Assembly (NCBI RefSeq): GCF_958450345.1
Contig: NC_088783.1
Location: 56,582,395-56,646,394 of the forward strand
Direction of reading: 5' to 3'
Origin: Calliphora vicina
Lineage: Eukaryota; Arthropoda; Insecta; Diptera; Calliphoridae
DNA: 64,000 nucleotides
The translations under genes were made by a program, and so were the position numbers. Positions 12,521 to 24,887 of the stretch are shown piece after piece. The stretch's first letter is position 1; the number at the start of each line of letters is the position of its first letter. The notes under the pieces were generated by a model, which did not search any database, was not told the DNA's origin, and saw only the letters and a list, made by a program, of their open reading frames with translations.

Positions 12521-13859
12521 GACTACATATTATAAAAATATTATTAAAAATTTCAATTATTTTGTAATAAAAGCATTAATTTATTGTGTAAATGAATTAA
12601 AATTCATAAAAAGTTTCACTATTTGTCTTAAATAACATTATTTACTGCAAAAACTTTTATGTTTTGCGGTTTTTTTTCTGTAAAAATTCTTAGAAAACCT
12701 TTCATATACAAATTGAAAGCAAGTTAATATTTATAACAAATAAGTAATACTTGGAATTAAGAAAAAAAATAAATTGTTTGCCCAACGATTTTCCAAAGAA
12801 TTTTATACTGTAAATGACATTTACACATGCAACAAAAGATTGTGGTTATTTATTAGACACTTATGTATGTGATTTTGATGTTAATATGTTTAAACTTTAT
12901 TATGAAGGTTTTTTTTTTTTAAATCTCAATTAAACTTGACCAACTTTCTGTATAACAACAGTTTTGCTCACGTTTTCATAATTGAACTTAATGTCTATTA
13001 TGATATTTTCATAAACTTCTTTAGGTAGCTTTAAGCCAAAAAAAAAATATCATTAATTTATTGTCATAATTATGATTTGATTTGAATTTTGACAATTTGA
13101 ATCTATTGATTTAGGGAGGTTTGTATTTTTTTGTTTAGTTTTCAAAAAACAGTTTTAAAATAAATATCCGGTTTGAGTTTTTTTGTTTTTGCTTTTAAAC
13201 TAAATTATATTGTCAATATTATTTTTTGTTTATTATAGATTTCCGGTTTAAATTTAAAATATTGCTAAAGTAGTTAAAAATCGATCAGAGTAAGCTAATA
13301 AATGTAAAATATATAGAATATATTATTATTAAACAAAAAATCTTTGAAGATAATTCCGGTTTTTTTGAAGATTTTTTTTTGGATTTCTAACAACAGGTGT
13401 TTTATCAACATTTTTATAAGGTTTTTTATTAAAATATTTAATTCAAACTTTAACTTACTTGTAAAGATTTTGTTAAGAAAATCTTAGTTTTTTTATAAAT
13501 AATCCAAAATTCTAGCAAAAATAATCCAATTGTTAATAGAGTTGAGTTCAGCAGCCAGCACACTTTTCATATGAAACTATCTTTAAACAGGTTTAAAGTT
13601 ATAGATACATTATTTTTTCTGCATTAATTTTTTTTCAGTTTAACAAAATTTTCTTAAGAAATTTATTTGCTGTTAATAACTTTTTTCAATTCTTTTAATT
13701 TTATTGTATTTTTATTTTAATTTTTAAATAGGCGCCAATTTGAAAATTTTTCTAAACAATATTTGTTTTTTTCTTGTATGTTTCTTTTTTTCTTAATATA
13801 AACACGTTTATGTTAACAAAAAATCTTTTAGAAAAATCTTAAAGCCCGTCTTTTTTTAA
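12521..13859. other. A+T-rich sequence with three TCCGGTTT words
   Basis: No gene recognised. The G+C-containing word TCCGGTTT appears near 13168, 13242 and 13360, the only regularity I noticed. Poly-T runs are common. Confidence 0.4.
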
Positions 13860-14660
13860 TGCTTTCGTTTACTATGAGCCAGCAGTTTTATAAATTATAC
13901 GTCCACACGCCCGTAAGTTTAATTTCAAACTAAAACTTGTTTGTTAAAATCAAACAATCGACCAATTTCGTGAGCTACAAAAACAACACACGATTTACAG
14001 TCAGCGCGTTTTTATTATTTCTCGGATTGTTTTTCTTTAATTTTCTACTTCTCGTCTTTCAAAACTCACTCACACAAGTGTAGTTCACTGTACTAACAGT
14101 TGTGTTGTTGGTGTTGGAGTTTAGATACAAACAAGTACGAGTACAAAAATAAAACACGTTTCTTCTTAAGACAGCCAAAGAGCAGAGTACCCTACACAGA
14201 AAACTATTATGCAGTTTAATGCACACACACTCTACAAAACAACAACAACAATAAATAACAGACGTCTCTTTGTCAAATATGTACTACAAATAAAAACAAC
14301 AAAAACAACTTGTATGTTTCACCTGAACTAATACACAACAACACAGTGTTTGAGTACGAGTATGCACGAGCATTTTAGTTCGGCTCAACTAAACTAAACA
14401 AAAACCGTAATTACAATACCAACACTCTTGCAAACCATTTGTAAACATTTCTCTTTTTTTTTGTCCCATAATACAACAACAACAATAATAATACTGGTTT
14501 GTTTATCAAGTACAAAACTAAAAATATCCATGTGTAAATCCGTGTGGTGTATCTGTGTGTATTATAAGTGGAGGAGTATGTTGCAGCTAGAATAGAATTA
14601 AAAAAAAATAAGAACGAAGAAAGATTCTAAACAAAGAGATTTATTCGTGTATCATGGTGA
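13860..14660. other. Complex, CA/ACA-rich segment; possible promoter or untranslated exon
   Basis: This 800-bp stretch is compositionally unlike its surroundings: many CAACAA runs, ACTCACTCACACAAGTG (about 14066), GAGTACGAGTATGCACGAGC (about 14352), and few long A/T blocks. Such sequence is typical of fly 5' untranslated exons and promoter regions. Splice-donor-like strings exist on the plus strand (GCCC|GTAAGTTT near 13911; ATG|GTGAGA near 14657). No coding frame of note and no clear TATA or initiator were found, so strand and role stay open. Confidence 0.25.
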
Positions 14661-15446
14661 GACTAACAGTTTTTGTAGTGTAGTTGTTGTTGTTTTTGTT
14701 CCTTGTGCTGCTATACAGGTAAAATTAATGGTTGTTTTGATTTGAGAGGAGGTATGGAATTGCAAAATAGGGATATTTTTTAGATTGCTGTGAATGAAAA
14801 GTACTTTTTTTAAGGATTTCTTTTTAAAAAAAGTACTATATAATGATTTCATTGTTTGTTTTTTACAATGTACATCTTGAGTTTTTTATCTTAATAATAA
14901 TTTTATATAAAAACTGGAGGTTTCGGATTTGTTTTGAAGTTAAGTTCTAATTGTGCTTAAAATAGTAGTTTTTAAAGGACTTCTTTTAAATAAGGTTTTA
15001 TTTTAATAATTTAATTGTTTGTTTTCTTTAATATTTAATAAAATTTTATATAAAAAAATGTGATTTCGATAGGATTTTTATTTCAGTTTAAAAAGTGTTT
15101 CTTGAATGAAAATATTAATCTTGAAAAACTCTAACAGAAGAACATTTACAGTAAAATTGTGCGAGAATTATCCTGGGAATTATTATCTTTGCTTTAATGT
15201 GTTGTTTTTTTAACTTGACTTTCTCTAAAAAGATGCTTAAAATCCCATGGAATTGAATTTTGTTTAATAATATTGGGTTTTCCTCAAGTTTTAATTAATA
15301 TCATTACTTAATTTTTGATTTAATAAGCAAATTAAAAAAAAAAATATATATTTTTTATTAACAAAATTAATTGGAATCTAACGAAGGTAGAACAAAATCT
15401 AATGGAAATTGAAGCCATTCCAATACAAATGGTAACTGGTTTGTAT
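14661..15446. other. A+T-rich sequence
   Basis: No gene recognised. The minus-strand open frame 14652-14852 lacks motifs. Repeated TTTTATATAAAAA and CTTTAATA words are the only texture. Confidence 0.4.
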
Positions 15447-15454
15447 ATAATCAA

Positions 15455-16461
15455 CAGGGCAACCAAAAATATGCAATATCATATTTTTTGCTGTGCGTCG
15501 TATAAACATATGAGTTAGTTATTTATCCGTTTCAGACAATTTTAAGAATTTTGGCATCGATTTGTTTGTGCATATTTTTGCATATTTGACTCATAACTGC
15601 ATATTTTTGTTGCATATTTTCTTTTTTTTCATTAGTTTGTTTTTTTAATACAATTATATTGTTTGTATTGTAATTTTTTATTTCTATATTTTACTATTAT
15701 GTTAAGGTCCAATGATAATTGGCCTAGGGTACTTAAAGAAAAAATGAGAGTATCCATAATCGACTTATCTTAAATGAATTATCGTTGACTTAAATGAGCT
15801 TAGTTTCACACAATTATTAAAATCATTCCACTATTGTAAGGCTTTTTTATAATTCTATTTAAATTTTGGAAGCCGAATTAAAAAAAAAATCGATTGCAAT
15901 TTTTACCAACAACTTACACACGTTCTCCATAGAGTTTTTGAATCATATTCAAATGATATAAAAGTGATTTTTAAAGCTTTATGTAGAATAGAAATATTTG
16001 GAGAAATTTATCCGGAACATGGGGCACATGGGGCACATGGATTGAGCAAGTAAAATATTATGCCACTACTTACAAAAACAAAGTTTGAAGTATAAGGCAG
16101 TTTAAAAAATGAGACAAATCAACTCTACGGAAATCTAAAACAAAGATTTAGTTTGATTGGGATTTAAGAAAACAAATAGTAATTTATTGCTAACTATAAC
16201 AAAATTAATTGAATCAAACTATTTTCATGTAGTGCAATAGACAGTACAATCGAAATTTAATCTTATAATAAACAATTTTAATTAATCAGCTCAATATTTT
16301 ATTTACTTCTTATATATTTTTTTAATAAAACTTTGAAGTCAAACAGTAACCAAATATTTTTAAGTGCATATTTTTTATATTTGAAGAGCATATTTTTCCT
16401 TTATAAGTGCATATTTCATGCGCATAAAACACTTTTTTAGAGCATATTTTTGGTTGCCCTG
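15455..16461. mobile_element. hAT-type non-autonomous DNA transposon (MITE), 1007 bp
   Basis: Perfect 20-bp terminal inverted repeats: CAGGGCAACCAAAAATATGC at 15455-15474 and its complement at 16442-16461. The flanks are an 8-bp target duplication with one mismatch, ATAATCAA (15447-15454) and ATGATCAA (16462-16469). CAGGG termini with an 8-bp duplication are characteristic of the hAT superfamily. Multiple GCATATTT words sit just inside both ends (about 15570-15620 and 16365-16450), like the subterminal motifs hAT transposases bind. The interior has no transposase-like frame. A GGGGCACATGGGGCACATGG duplication occurs near 16020. Confidence 0.88.
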
Positions 16462-16469
16462 ATGATCAA

Positions 16470-17184
16470 AATTAGTCAGTTTATCTCTTTATATTAAATT
16501 TTTATTGGATTTTTTTTATTTGTATCCAATTACATTATAAAACCAAAGACATTTTTTAGATTTTTAACGGAGTCTACATTCTCTAAATTGAATAATTTGT
16601 TCTAGGCGGGAATTCCGGGGATCAAAATTATTCCCGATTTCCCGGCAAATGAAAAGTGTGGGAAAAGTAAAACTCTAAATGGAAAGTGATTTTATAATAC
16701 AAAATTAAGGAATTTAATTAATACCGAACATTTTTACATGTTTATAAGGGTATATCATGATATCGTTAGGTAAGTGGATAAATGTGCTAAGTCCACTTTT
16801 TATAAAAATTTATATTTTAATACAAAACTTTAGAATAAGTAAATAAAAAAATTATTTCGTTGTTAAAACGAGGTTTGTTCATTTGTTGCCAAATTTGCAT
16901 AATAATTATCTCAGCCAAATGGAGTTGTGATTTTAGTTATTAATTTATTTAGTAAATTTAACCAAAAATCGTAAAAATTTGTTTAAATTAAATAATTTTT
17001 TAAGAAAATATTTTGTAATTTATTATTATCTCGACTATCGATATCAAAAACGACCTTTTGAAATTGCCTTTATTCACAATAGAGACCTTAAATCAAATAA
17101 AAGACTACTTTTCGACTTTTTTAATTTATGAAAAGTCGACTTTTGGACTTTTTTACTTTCCAATTTTTAAATTAAAAATAAAAC
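16470..17184. other. A+T-rich sequence with a CCCGG-rich fragment and a TCGACTTTT fragment
   Basis: About 16605-16660 is a local patch with GGCGGGAATTCCGGGG and GATTTCCCGGC. It resembles the TTCCCGGGAA-like patches near 30695, 31045 and 32020, suggesting a dispersed repeat. At 17100-17155 a short stretch with AAAAGTCGACTTTTGG matches the arrays at 39.1 and 45 kb. No gene recognised. Confidence 0.45.
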
Positions 17185-17646
17185 AAGTAAGAGAGTTATA
17201 TTCGCCTGTGCCGAATGTAATATATCCTTCACCAAACAATACTTCAAAATAAAAATTTTAGATATTTTAAAAAAATTAAAAAAAAAATTTGTTTAATTTA
17301 TTTACGAAACAATTTTTATGGCAAATATTTTTTTTAAATTTAAAGTTTTAAATTTATTAGTGAAAAAAATTTTTGTAAAAAAAAAAATCGTGGTAAAAAA
17401 TATTATTATATTTATATTATTTTAAATAGTAACCGAGCCGGGAGAATTCCCGATATATTGATGTATGCATCATGTTTGTAAGTTATTTGGGGGTTACGGA
17501 ATGTTTATTTCAACATACAGACGGTCAGCCGGACATGGCTATATCGACTTCGCTATCTATAACTATCCAAATGAAAAATGTAGAAATTGCAAACGGAATG
17601 ACAAACTTATATATACCCTTGCCACTCATGGTGAAGGGTATAAAAA
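17185..17646 (+). mobile_element. Dispersed repeat family A, copy 1
   Basis: Begins ACAAGTAAGAGAG, then TATTCGCCTGTGCCGAAT and TATCCTTCACC. Further in it carries a conserved block with CCGGACATGGCTATATCGAC and GCTATCTATAACTATCC. It ends with a hairpin of type TATACCCTTG...GTGAAGGGTATA. The same layout is seen at 20544, 22623 (inverted), 41293 (start only) and 49422. The overlapping open frames 17465-17659 and 17472-17690 lie in this repeat and are not genes. The class is unknown to me; copies of this general design are widespread in flies. Confidence 0.75.
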
Positions 17647-17799
17647 TCGAGATCACTAAATCGATTATCCGACTCCGTCGAAGTTCGTAGTATAAGCGGT
17701 GTTTTTAAATATAATTTTTATTCTGTTGTAACATTTTGCACTCTAAACTTAAAACATTCACTGTAAACAAGACAATTTAAACGAAGTTCAGAGACTCTT

Positions 17800-18190
17800 C
17801 AAAGTGGTTTACGCCCACTAATTCGTTGCCACCCAATTTCAGTCAAACAACTTACTGATAGGGATAAGATCTGCCACGCCCACTGTACTAATATAACCCA
17901 TTAACCTCATGTAAGATTGTGAATCTTTTACTGTAATGGTTTTCCAGATATGTATTCGAAAATAACTATGTATATATCTCATATATGAGAGAGCATGTCC
18001 TCTAATCCGATCCCGTCCACTTCAGACAAACTATGTACAATGACAATGAAGTGATTCGTACAATGATGAAGACTCTTGTAATTATAGTTCTCCAGATATG
18101 TATTAGAAAATACATATCTGGGGATCCCGAGCATTTTTAGCCAATCTACCTAAAAAGCTTTGAGCTTTCAATATTACAGTCCGCCAGATA
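17800..18190 (+). repeat. Family E fragment (GCCACGCCCACT-type)
   Basis: Contains GCCACGCCCACT, GTTCTCCAGATATGTATT and AAACTATGTACAATGA, the same words as the tandem array at 21340-22250. As there, it directly follows a plus-strand family A copy, so A and E may belong to one larger element. Confidence 0.55.
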
Positions 18191-19960
18191 TTCGATATTT
18201 GAAATTTCAAAATAAGAGTACTATATATTTCTTTCCTTTTATTTGAAACCAACATTTTGTAGTATTCAATTATAAAGTACCAAATGTTTATATAAAATTA
18301 AACAATATCAATATTCTATTTATAAATCCCTATAAACGACAGATTTCTAGAAATATGTTTTATAATAAAAAAAGAGAGAATATTAAAAACAAGAGCGAGA
18401 GTAAAATTTTCAATGATTTCAAAAGGATCTTTGAGCAATTGTGGGTGTCTGCTTGTGTATGTATTAGTATTCTTCTACATATTACTAAAGTTGAAGTGTT
18501 TTCAGAGAGTTTCTCTTGATCTTTTGCTTTATCAGCCAAAAAAAAAAAAAAATGGAGGGAGTTTAAAAAATCCTTGCTTTAAGCAAGAGAGAGTAAATTA
18601 ATTGTTTAGATTCTTGTTGATTGTAGGTTTCCTGTTCAGCTGCAGGGTATTATAATGATGAAGAATCATTAATTTTGTTGGAAAAAACTCAATTTGTAGA
18701 AATATTTAAAGCAATTTAGTAATAAGAACCCTTTCCATGATAAAGCCTTACATTTAGGGGGAGTTTTTTTAATATTTTTAAAGAACTATTATTGAAAGCC
18801 GCCCAGTTTTATTAAAAAATTTGAATTGTTTAATGTGTTTTTGTAAATAATTATTTAATCTTATTGAAAATTGTAAACAAAAAACCACTAGAATTATTCT
18901 TGATCATTTAAGCGGCGTTAAATCTTTTTAAATAGATAAATTTTCCTTTAAGAGAAAAGAAAATGTTATAGTTTTTCTATTGTATTCTTTTAAACAAAAT
19001 CTTTTAATCGTATTAAAGGATGACGAACTGACATTGTCACATCCATCATTCTAACCTTCTTCAATTTATTATACACCATAAAACTCTAAGATTCAATTAC
19101 ACCTCAATGTTTTATAAACTCCAAGATTTATTTACACCTCAATGATTTATAAACCAAAAACAAAGAAACTTTACCAAATTTATATTTGTAACTAATCCCA
19201 TCTAACCGCCAAATCAAAATCAATCACTTAGTTTTATAAACAAAAATCATAAAGGCATTCAACAATTCCTTATAAGATTAAAACTTTTGTTAAACTAATA
19301 TTTCTAAAATGAAATCTATAAAAGAAAAATACTGGTTTCTTATTAAGAACTTCTGGAAAAAAAATCATATAAAAACGTAGTTCTTTACCTACTGTCATTA
19401 TTTATTTGTTTTGATTTGTTTAACTGAAATCTGAAGCCATTTTTTTTGTGATCTTTTTTTTATATGTAAATCTCATACATTATATTATATACTTGAGTAT
19501 TTATACCTCTATTTATATGTTCATTTATTAATTTATTATTCTTTCTTTGAATTTTAATAAAATGTATAAAAAAGATCTTTATACTCGTTTCTTTACTACC
19601 ATATTTTGTGGGGCTCTTAAGTTACTCAGATTTTCAGTTTTTTTATGTTATAAACTGTCATTGTGTATGAGTATTTGTTCGTGCTGTTTTTTTTTTTTTT
19701 TGTTTGTTTGTTCTCAGTTGTAACGTGAGCAGTTTTAGCAAATTGAAATGTCACTTCTTATAAAATTAAATAAATAAATATAAAAAATTGCGCGCGCGCT
19801 TATTTTAGCTTGTTCTTTATAGATATCAGATTTTGGCATAGAAACAAGTTCTATGAACAGTTTGTAAGAGATGCCAGATGACCAGCGATTAAAGGTAAAT
19901 TTTATGGACAAAGATTCAAATAGAAATGAGGAATAGCTGGGTCTAACAAGAGAAAATACA
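18191..19960. other. A+T-rich sequence
   Basis: No gene recognised. Purine-rich GAGAG stretches occur near 18371-18400 and 18585, and an alternating GCGCGCGC run is at about 19790. Poly-T near 19688. Open frames here (18413-18601, 19735-19968 minus) carry no motif. Confidence 0.4.
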
Positions 19961-20543
19961 CCCAGCAATATGTACTTTGTAGTGAGTAAAATAACTTATC
20001 TTTAAAGTGAAAAAATGATACAAAAATTTTAACAGATAGCACGTCAGATTATCTTTTAATATTTTACTTCTGGCATGTAAAATAATTATTTCCAAAAGTT
20101 TGAAAGATAATAGGTTTTTAAAGTGACTACACTCTAGATTACTTAGAGGCACTTAAGTGACAATTGACTCCAAACTAGATTACCTTAAATTTACAAAGTA
20201 ACCAATACAAAGGCACAATTGACTTTTCAATATTTAACTCCTGGTATGTAAAATAATAACTTTTAAAATTGTGAAACAAATCAAAAGTGTTTACACTCTA
20301 GATTACTTAGAGACACTAAAGTGACAATTGATTCCAAACTTGATTACCTGGCATAGTGGCCCAAACAAATTTAAATTGTAGTCATCTAAATAATTAGATG
20401 TTTGTGATAATTACTGTCTAAAAGGGACACATTGACAACTTGTAAAATTGGCAACTAAATTGGTCAGTAATATCATATAAAGATTTATATCTATATACTA
20501 CCACTATCGTAGTAAAATGTGAAAGGATTTTACTACGATATAT

Positions 20544-21300
20544 AGTAAGAGAGCTATATTCGGCTGTGCCGAATCTTATATACCCTTCACCAAATTATAA
20601 TTCAAAATAAAAATTTGAAATATTTTTACATAAACAAAATTTTTTTTTTCCAAAGTTGTTTTTTTTTGATTTTTTAAAAAAAAAATTTTTTCAAATTTTT
20701 TTTTTTAAAAAATTTTTCTTTTAAATTTAAATTTTTTTTTTTTGTTTTTCAATTTTTCTTTTTTTCACTTTCTATATTTATTTATTTTCAACAACCTAGC
20801 CTAATTGGCCATAATCGGTTAAAAATTTCTACTTTAATTTAAAAATTCTGGTTAAAAAATATTTTTTCCGATTTCGACCCATTGTAGGTCCAATTTACTA
20901 TGGTCTTATATAAGTCGTTGCAAAGGTCTTTGAAATATCTATCACTAGATATCCATATTGTCTATATTAATGACTTTGTAATCCAGATATAGGTATAAAA
21001 TCGAGGTTGTCCTGTTTTTTTCCTTATAGCTCAGCCATTTGTGTACCGATTTTCTCGATTTTAAATAGCAACCGATCCGGAAGAATTCCGGAGATATTGA
21101 TGTACAAATCGTTTATGTAAGTTATTTGGGGGCTTCGGAAAGTTGATTTCAACAGAAAGACGGACATGGCTCAATCGACTCCGCTATCTATAATTATCCA
21201 GAATATATATACTTTATGGGGTCGGAAAATTATATTGTGGAAATTACAAACGGAATGACAAACTTATATATACCCTTTTCACGAAGGTGAAGGATATAAT
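20544..21300 (+). mobile_element. Dispersed repeat family A, copy 2
   Basis: Starts AGTAAGAGAGCTATATTCGG, then TATACCCTTCACC. A long low-complexity T/A segment (20637-20765) follows, then AATCGAGGTTGTCCTG, GACGGACATGGCTCAATCG and ATATATACTTTATGGGGTCG. It ends with a TATACCCTTTTCACGAAGGT hairpin remnant. No protein-coding potential. About 757 bp, longer than copy 1 because of the low-complexity middle. Confidence 0.78.
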
Positions 21301-21339
21301 AAATGAATATAACTAATTCAATACCAACCATTTAACGTC

Positions 21340-22250
21340 AAATTATCTGAAATGATAAGAGAGCTATCCAACAAAGTTTGAAGAATCTGGCAATGATAGT
21401 TCTCAAGATATTTAGAAACAACTATTTTCTTTGTAGGGTAGGTGACTCACTTCCTTTTTCGACCCCTCCAATTTTTGGTTAAACCTTATGCAGTGATAAG
21501 AAATTGAGTCGTGTAAAATTTGAAGACTTTCACATTTATAGTTCTCCAGATATTCGAAATTAACTATTTACTTTGTATGGGAGGTGCCACGCCCACTAAT
21601 CCAATCCAGATTATTTTCAGGCAAACTATGTAAAATGATAAGAGAGCTATTCGGATAATGTTTAAAGAATATCGCAATTATTGTTCTCATGATATTTAGA
21701 AATGTCTATTTATTTACTTTGTATGAGAGGTGACTCACCCCCAGTTCCGATCCTTCCCATTTTTCGTTAAATTTCTTGGCGTAATATGAAATTGATGCAT
21801 CTAAAGTTTGAAGACATTCACAATTATAGTACTCCTTGTATGATATGTGCCACGCCCACTAATCCAATCTCGCCCATTTTCAGCCAAACTCCGTAACAGT
21901 GATATGAAATAGAGTCATACAAACTTTAAATACTTCTATGATTACCGTTCTCCAGATATTCGAAAATAACTATTTACTTTGTATGGGAGGTGCGAAGCAC
22001 CCTATTCGAATCCATACCAGTTTTGTTTAGACTTCATGCACCGATAAGAAATTGATTATTAATTAAAGGTCTGCAGATATTCTATAATAACTATTTTCTT
22101 TGTATGGGAAGTACCACGCCCACTTGAAATAAAAATTAGCCTATAGTTTCCTCCAGCTATAGAGAAACATAGAAAAATGTTTAAGAGTATAGGTCTAGTG
22201 GTTTGGGCTCCTATAAGTAACAGAATAACAAACAAATAAACAGATATCCA
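21340..22250 (+). repeat. Family E tandem array (about 120-150 bp units)
   Basis: At least five imperfect units, each with ACTTTGTATGGGAGGTGCCA, CGCCCACTAATCCAATC, a GTGATAAGAAATTGA-like block and ATAGTTCTCCAGATATTCGA. Unit markers fall near 21455, 21575, 21720, 21850, 21985 and 22110. Diverged but clearly head-to-tail. Non-coding. Confidence 0.65.
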
Positions 22251-22622
22251 TTAATTTTTACATACATACATATGTATGTAGATGTAATAGTTTCCTTCAA
22301 ATTTAAAAACTCATCAAGCGGTATAACTGTGAAATTGGTTTAAGTCATGGATGACTGCTGGAATCGATCACACGTAACACTTGTTGTTGGTGGCAGTTTG
22401 TGGGAATATGAATAAGAAGTTTTTATTTAACTGATTCAATTATAAATTGAAAAGAGAAATATGAAAAATCGTATTAGCAAACTTTATAAAGTTTGATAAG
22501 TAAATTATTGCATTTAATAATGTCCTGTCACTACTAAAAAAAAGCATAATTTATAATGTCTACTACATCCCCTCTACATTACTTGAGGTTATTATAGTAA
22601 TGACTTGCATTAAAGCTGTATT

Positions 22623-23069
22623 TTTATACCCTTCACCTTCGTGAGAAGGGTATATATAAGTTTGTCATTACGTTTGTAATTTCCATAATATAATTTTCCG
22701 ACCCTATAAAGTATATATATTTTGGATCCTTATAGATAGCGGAGTCGATTAAGCCATGTCCGTCTGTGTGTCCGCCTGTCTTACACTTACATACACGATT
22801 CATACATCAATATCTCCGGAATGGACCGAGAAAATCGTTCCACAAATGGCTGAGGTATAAGAAAAGAACAAAGACCATATGGATATCTAATGATAGATAT
22901 TTCAAAGACCTTTACAACGACGTATATAAAATCATAGATTTTTCGCTAAATATTAAATTTCAAAAAAAAAAAAATTTCAAAAAAAAAAATTTAAATAAAA
23001 ATTATTTTGAAGAATTATTTGGTGAAGGGTATTTAAGATTCGCCACAGCCGAATATAGCTCTCTTACTT
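22623..23069 (-). mobile_element. Dispersed repeat family A, copy 3 (inverted)
   Basis: Reverse orientation: opens with the 3' hairpin (TATACCCTTCACCTTCGTGA...AAGGGTATA) and closes with GCTCTCTTACTTG, the complement of the family start. Contains the complement of the GACGGACATGGC block. The 104-codon plus-strand frame at 22766-23080 is repeat sequence. With copy 2 it forms an inverted pair around the family E array. Confidence 0.75.
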
Positions 23070-23247
23070 GTTATATATGAGTTTAGTCGGCTCTCAATTT
23101 ATATCACTTTATGTTATGAACCTAACCTATATGTCTGATTATAATTCAGTCATTACCAAACTACTTCTTAGTAATGCAAACGGTATGTAGCTGTCAATGA
23201 AAAGTATGATATTCAGTAATAGCAAGTCATCACCAAGTGTTTGCTGG

Positions 23248-24520
23248 ATAGTAATTTGATTTAATGTAAAGTTAAAACTATATACAAATCAACTAAGTCA
23301 CACTTAACTAAATATTACCTTAGTCTAGAAGATCTATAAATTTTATAACAATTTTTTTTATATTTTCTCATCATTTGAATCATCTACATCCACCATTCAA
23401 TAATAAGAAACCTCAACACAAATCTTTAGATTTTATGCTTCAGTTTCTTTTACATTTTCTTAGGCCGCCAGCATAAACGGAAATGCCTCTACCAACCAAT
23501 CACGCGTAAAATTCATGAGAACCATGCGGATTTTTGTAAAATAAAATGAAAAACATAATAAAAATAAACAAGACTTGAAGCGATTCCTATAAAAAATAAA
23601 TAAAAACTAAAATCAATGGTTTAGCTAGAGCTGTGCAGTGCTGGTTTAAAATTGATAACAAGAAAAAAAAGAACATCTTTAAAATGTTACAAAATTACTC
23701 AATGATTATCAAACGAAAAAAACCATGGTAACATAATATTGAAATGGTCAACACACACATATGTATAAGAATTTACTATCTTATATACATATTTAAAGGT
23801 TTTTAGAGGAATTTGTCAAAACTTGGAATTTTTCATTGAGAAAAAAAATTTTCAAAATGAGTCATCAGCAAATGAATATGGTGGGTAAAGTGTTTTAGAT
23901 TTTTATGGTTTTTTTTAATAAAAATCCATTAAATATTAAATAGTTTTTGTACAACTACTATATATTTAGTTTTATTTTAATTTTCTTATTATTTTTTACA
24001 ATTATTTGTATTTTTTTTTCATTTAATCTTTTAACTATAAAAGGTAATTAATATGCGTTTAGAGTCTTTGATTTATGAAATAAATTAAACATTTTTTCAT
24101 TAGAAATTTATTTATTTTTTTTCAGACAGACACCTGATGTATGCATTAATATTTAATTGAATAAATATTTTTATTGTTAACGTATTTATCGGCTCATTAA
24201 CTATGGAATTTTAAAACAAGTGAAATTTTTATTAAGCGAATAATGCTTAAAAAAGAAATAATTTCTGGGAAATGTCAGGTGTTAGAAGAAAACATAAGTA
24301 AGTTAAATGAAAATGGTTAAAAAGAATTTACTTATAAAATTAAACTGTAATTTGGATACTTGTTTTAATGCAAAATTTTTAAAATATAAAAAAGCTTTCC
24401 CGAAAAACCCTTGCCAATGTCATAATATCTCTTGAACTCGAACATATCTGACATATATTCTCACTAATTTATTGAAAAATAAAGTTTTTTTTTGCTTTGA
24501 ATTTTGTACCAACAAAGCGT
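23248..24520. other. A+T-rich sequence
   Basis: No gene recognised. A less A+T-rich patch at about 23460-23535 (GGCCGCCAGCATAAACGG, CCAATCACGCG) has no long frame. The rest is ordinary A+T-rich sequence. Confidence 0.4.
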
Positions 24521-24887
24521 CATATGCGAGAAGTTTCGCTTTACTTCTTTAATTTGAAAAAGTTCCGCTGAATCTCATCGATTGCTCACCAAATATCTTC
24601 CATCAGTTTCAACGTGCGAGAGATGGTTTGTGCTGTTTGGAAGTGGTGAATTTGACACGGAAGACAAAGATCGCCCAGAACAGCCAAAAAAGTTTGAAGA
24701 TTAAATTATAGGCATTACTCCATGAATATAGTTGTCAATCTCAACAAGAGTTTGCAAAATCATTGGCAGCTACTTAAGCAGCAATTTCAAAACGTTTGCG
24801 AGCAGCAGGATTCATCCAAAAGCAGAGACCTAGAAAGAGCATTTTGTATGTCTAAAATGCTGCTTGAAAGCTATAAAAGAAAACAAT
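24521..24887 (+). pseudogene. Mariner transposase fragment (Mos1-like, mauritiana group), N-terminal part
   Basis: Read across frames, the segment gives REVSLYFFNLKK, AESHRLL, STCERWF, GEFDTEDKDRP, AISKRLRAAGFIQK and RDLERAFCMSKMLLESYKRK. These follow, in order, the N-terminal helix-turn-helix region of Mos1-type mariner transposases (the Mos1 counterpart has KTCERWF and LLSRYKRKSF). Frameshifts separate the pieces, a TAA lies in the ...SLAAT*AAISK part, and a stretch of the first DNA-binding domain is missing. It breaks off where family B begins. The 66-codon frame at 24722-24922 is an out-of-frame by-product. Dead copy. Confidence 0.85.

Larger units (their letters stand above)
19961..23247. 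mobile_element. Composite family C element with nested families A and E
   Basis: The left edge reads CCCAGCAATATGTACTTTG (19961) and the right edge ...AAGTGTTTGCTGG (23247). These match the inverted ends of the compact element at 29008-29296 (CCCAGCAAAA...TTTTGCTGGG). Left part 19980-20480 contains two diverged copies of the family C block (GATTACTTAGA(G)GCACT...AAGTGACAATTGA). Family A and E copies fill the middle. Reading it as one interrupted element is inference; the edges could be from separate insertions. Confidence 0.5.

Noticed and set aside
22766..23080. 104-codon plus-strand open frame as a gene
   Set aside because: Antisense reading of a family A repeat copy, ending in a K/N-rich run from a poly-A tract.
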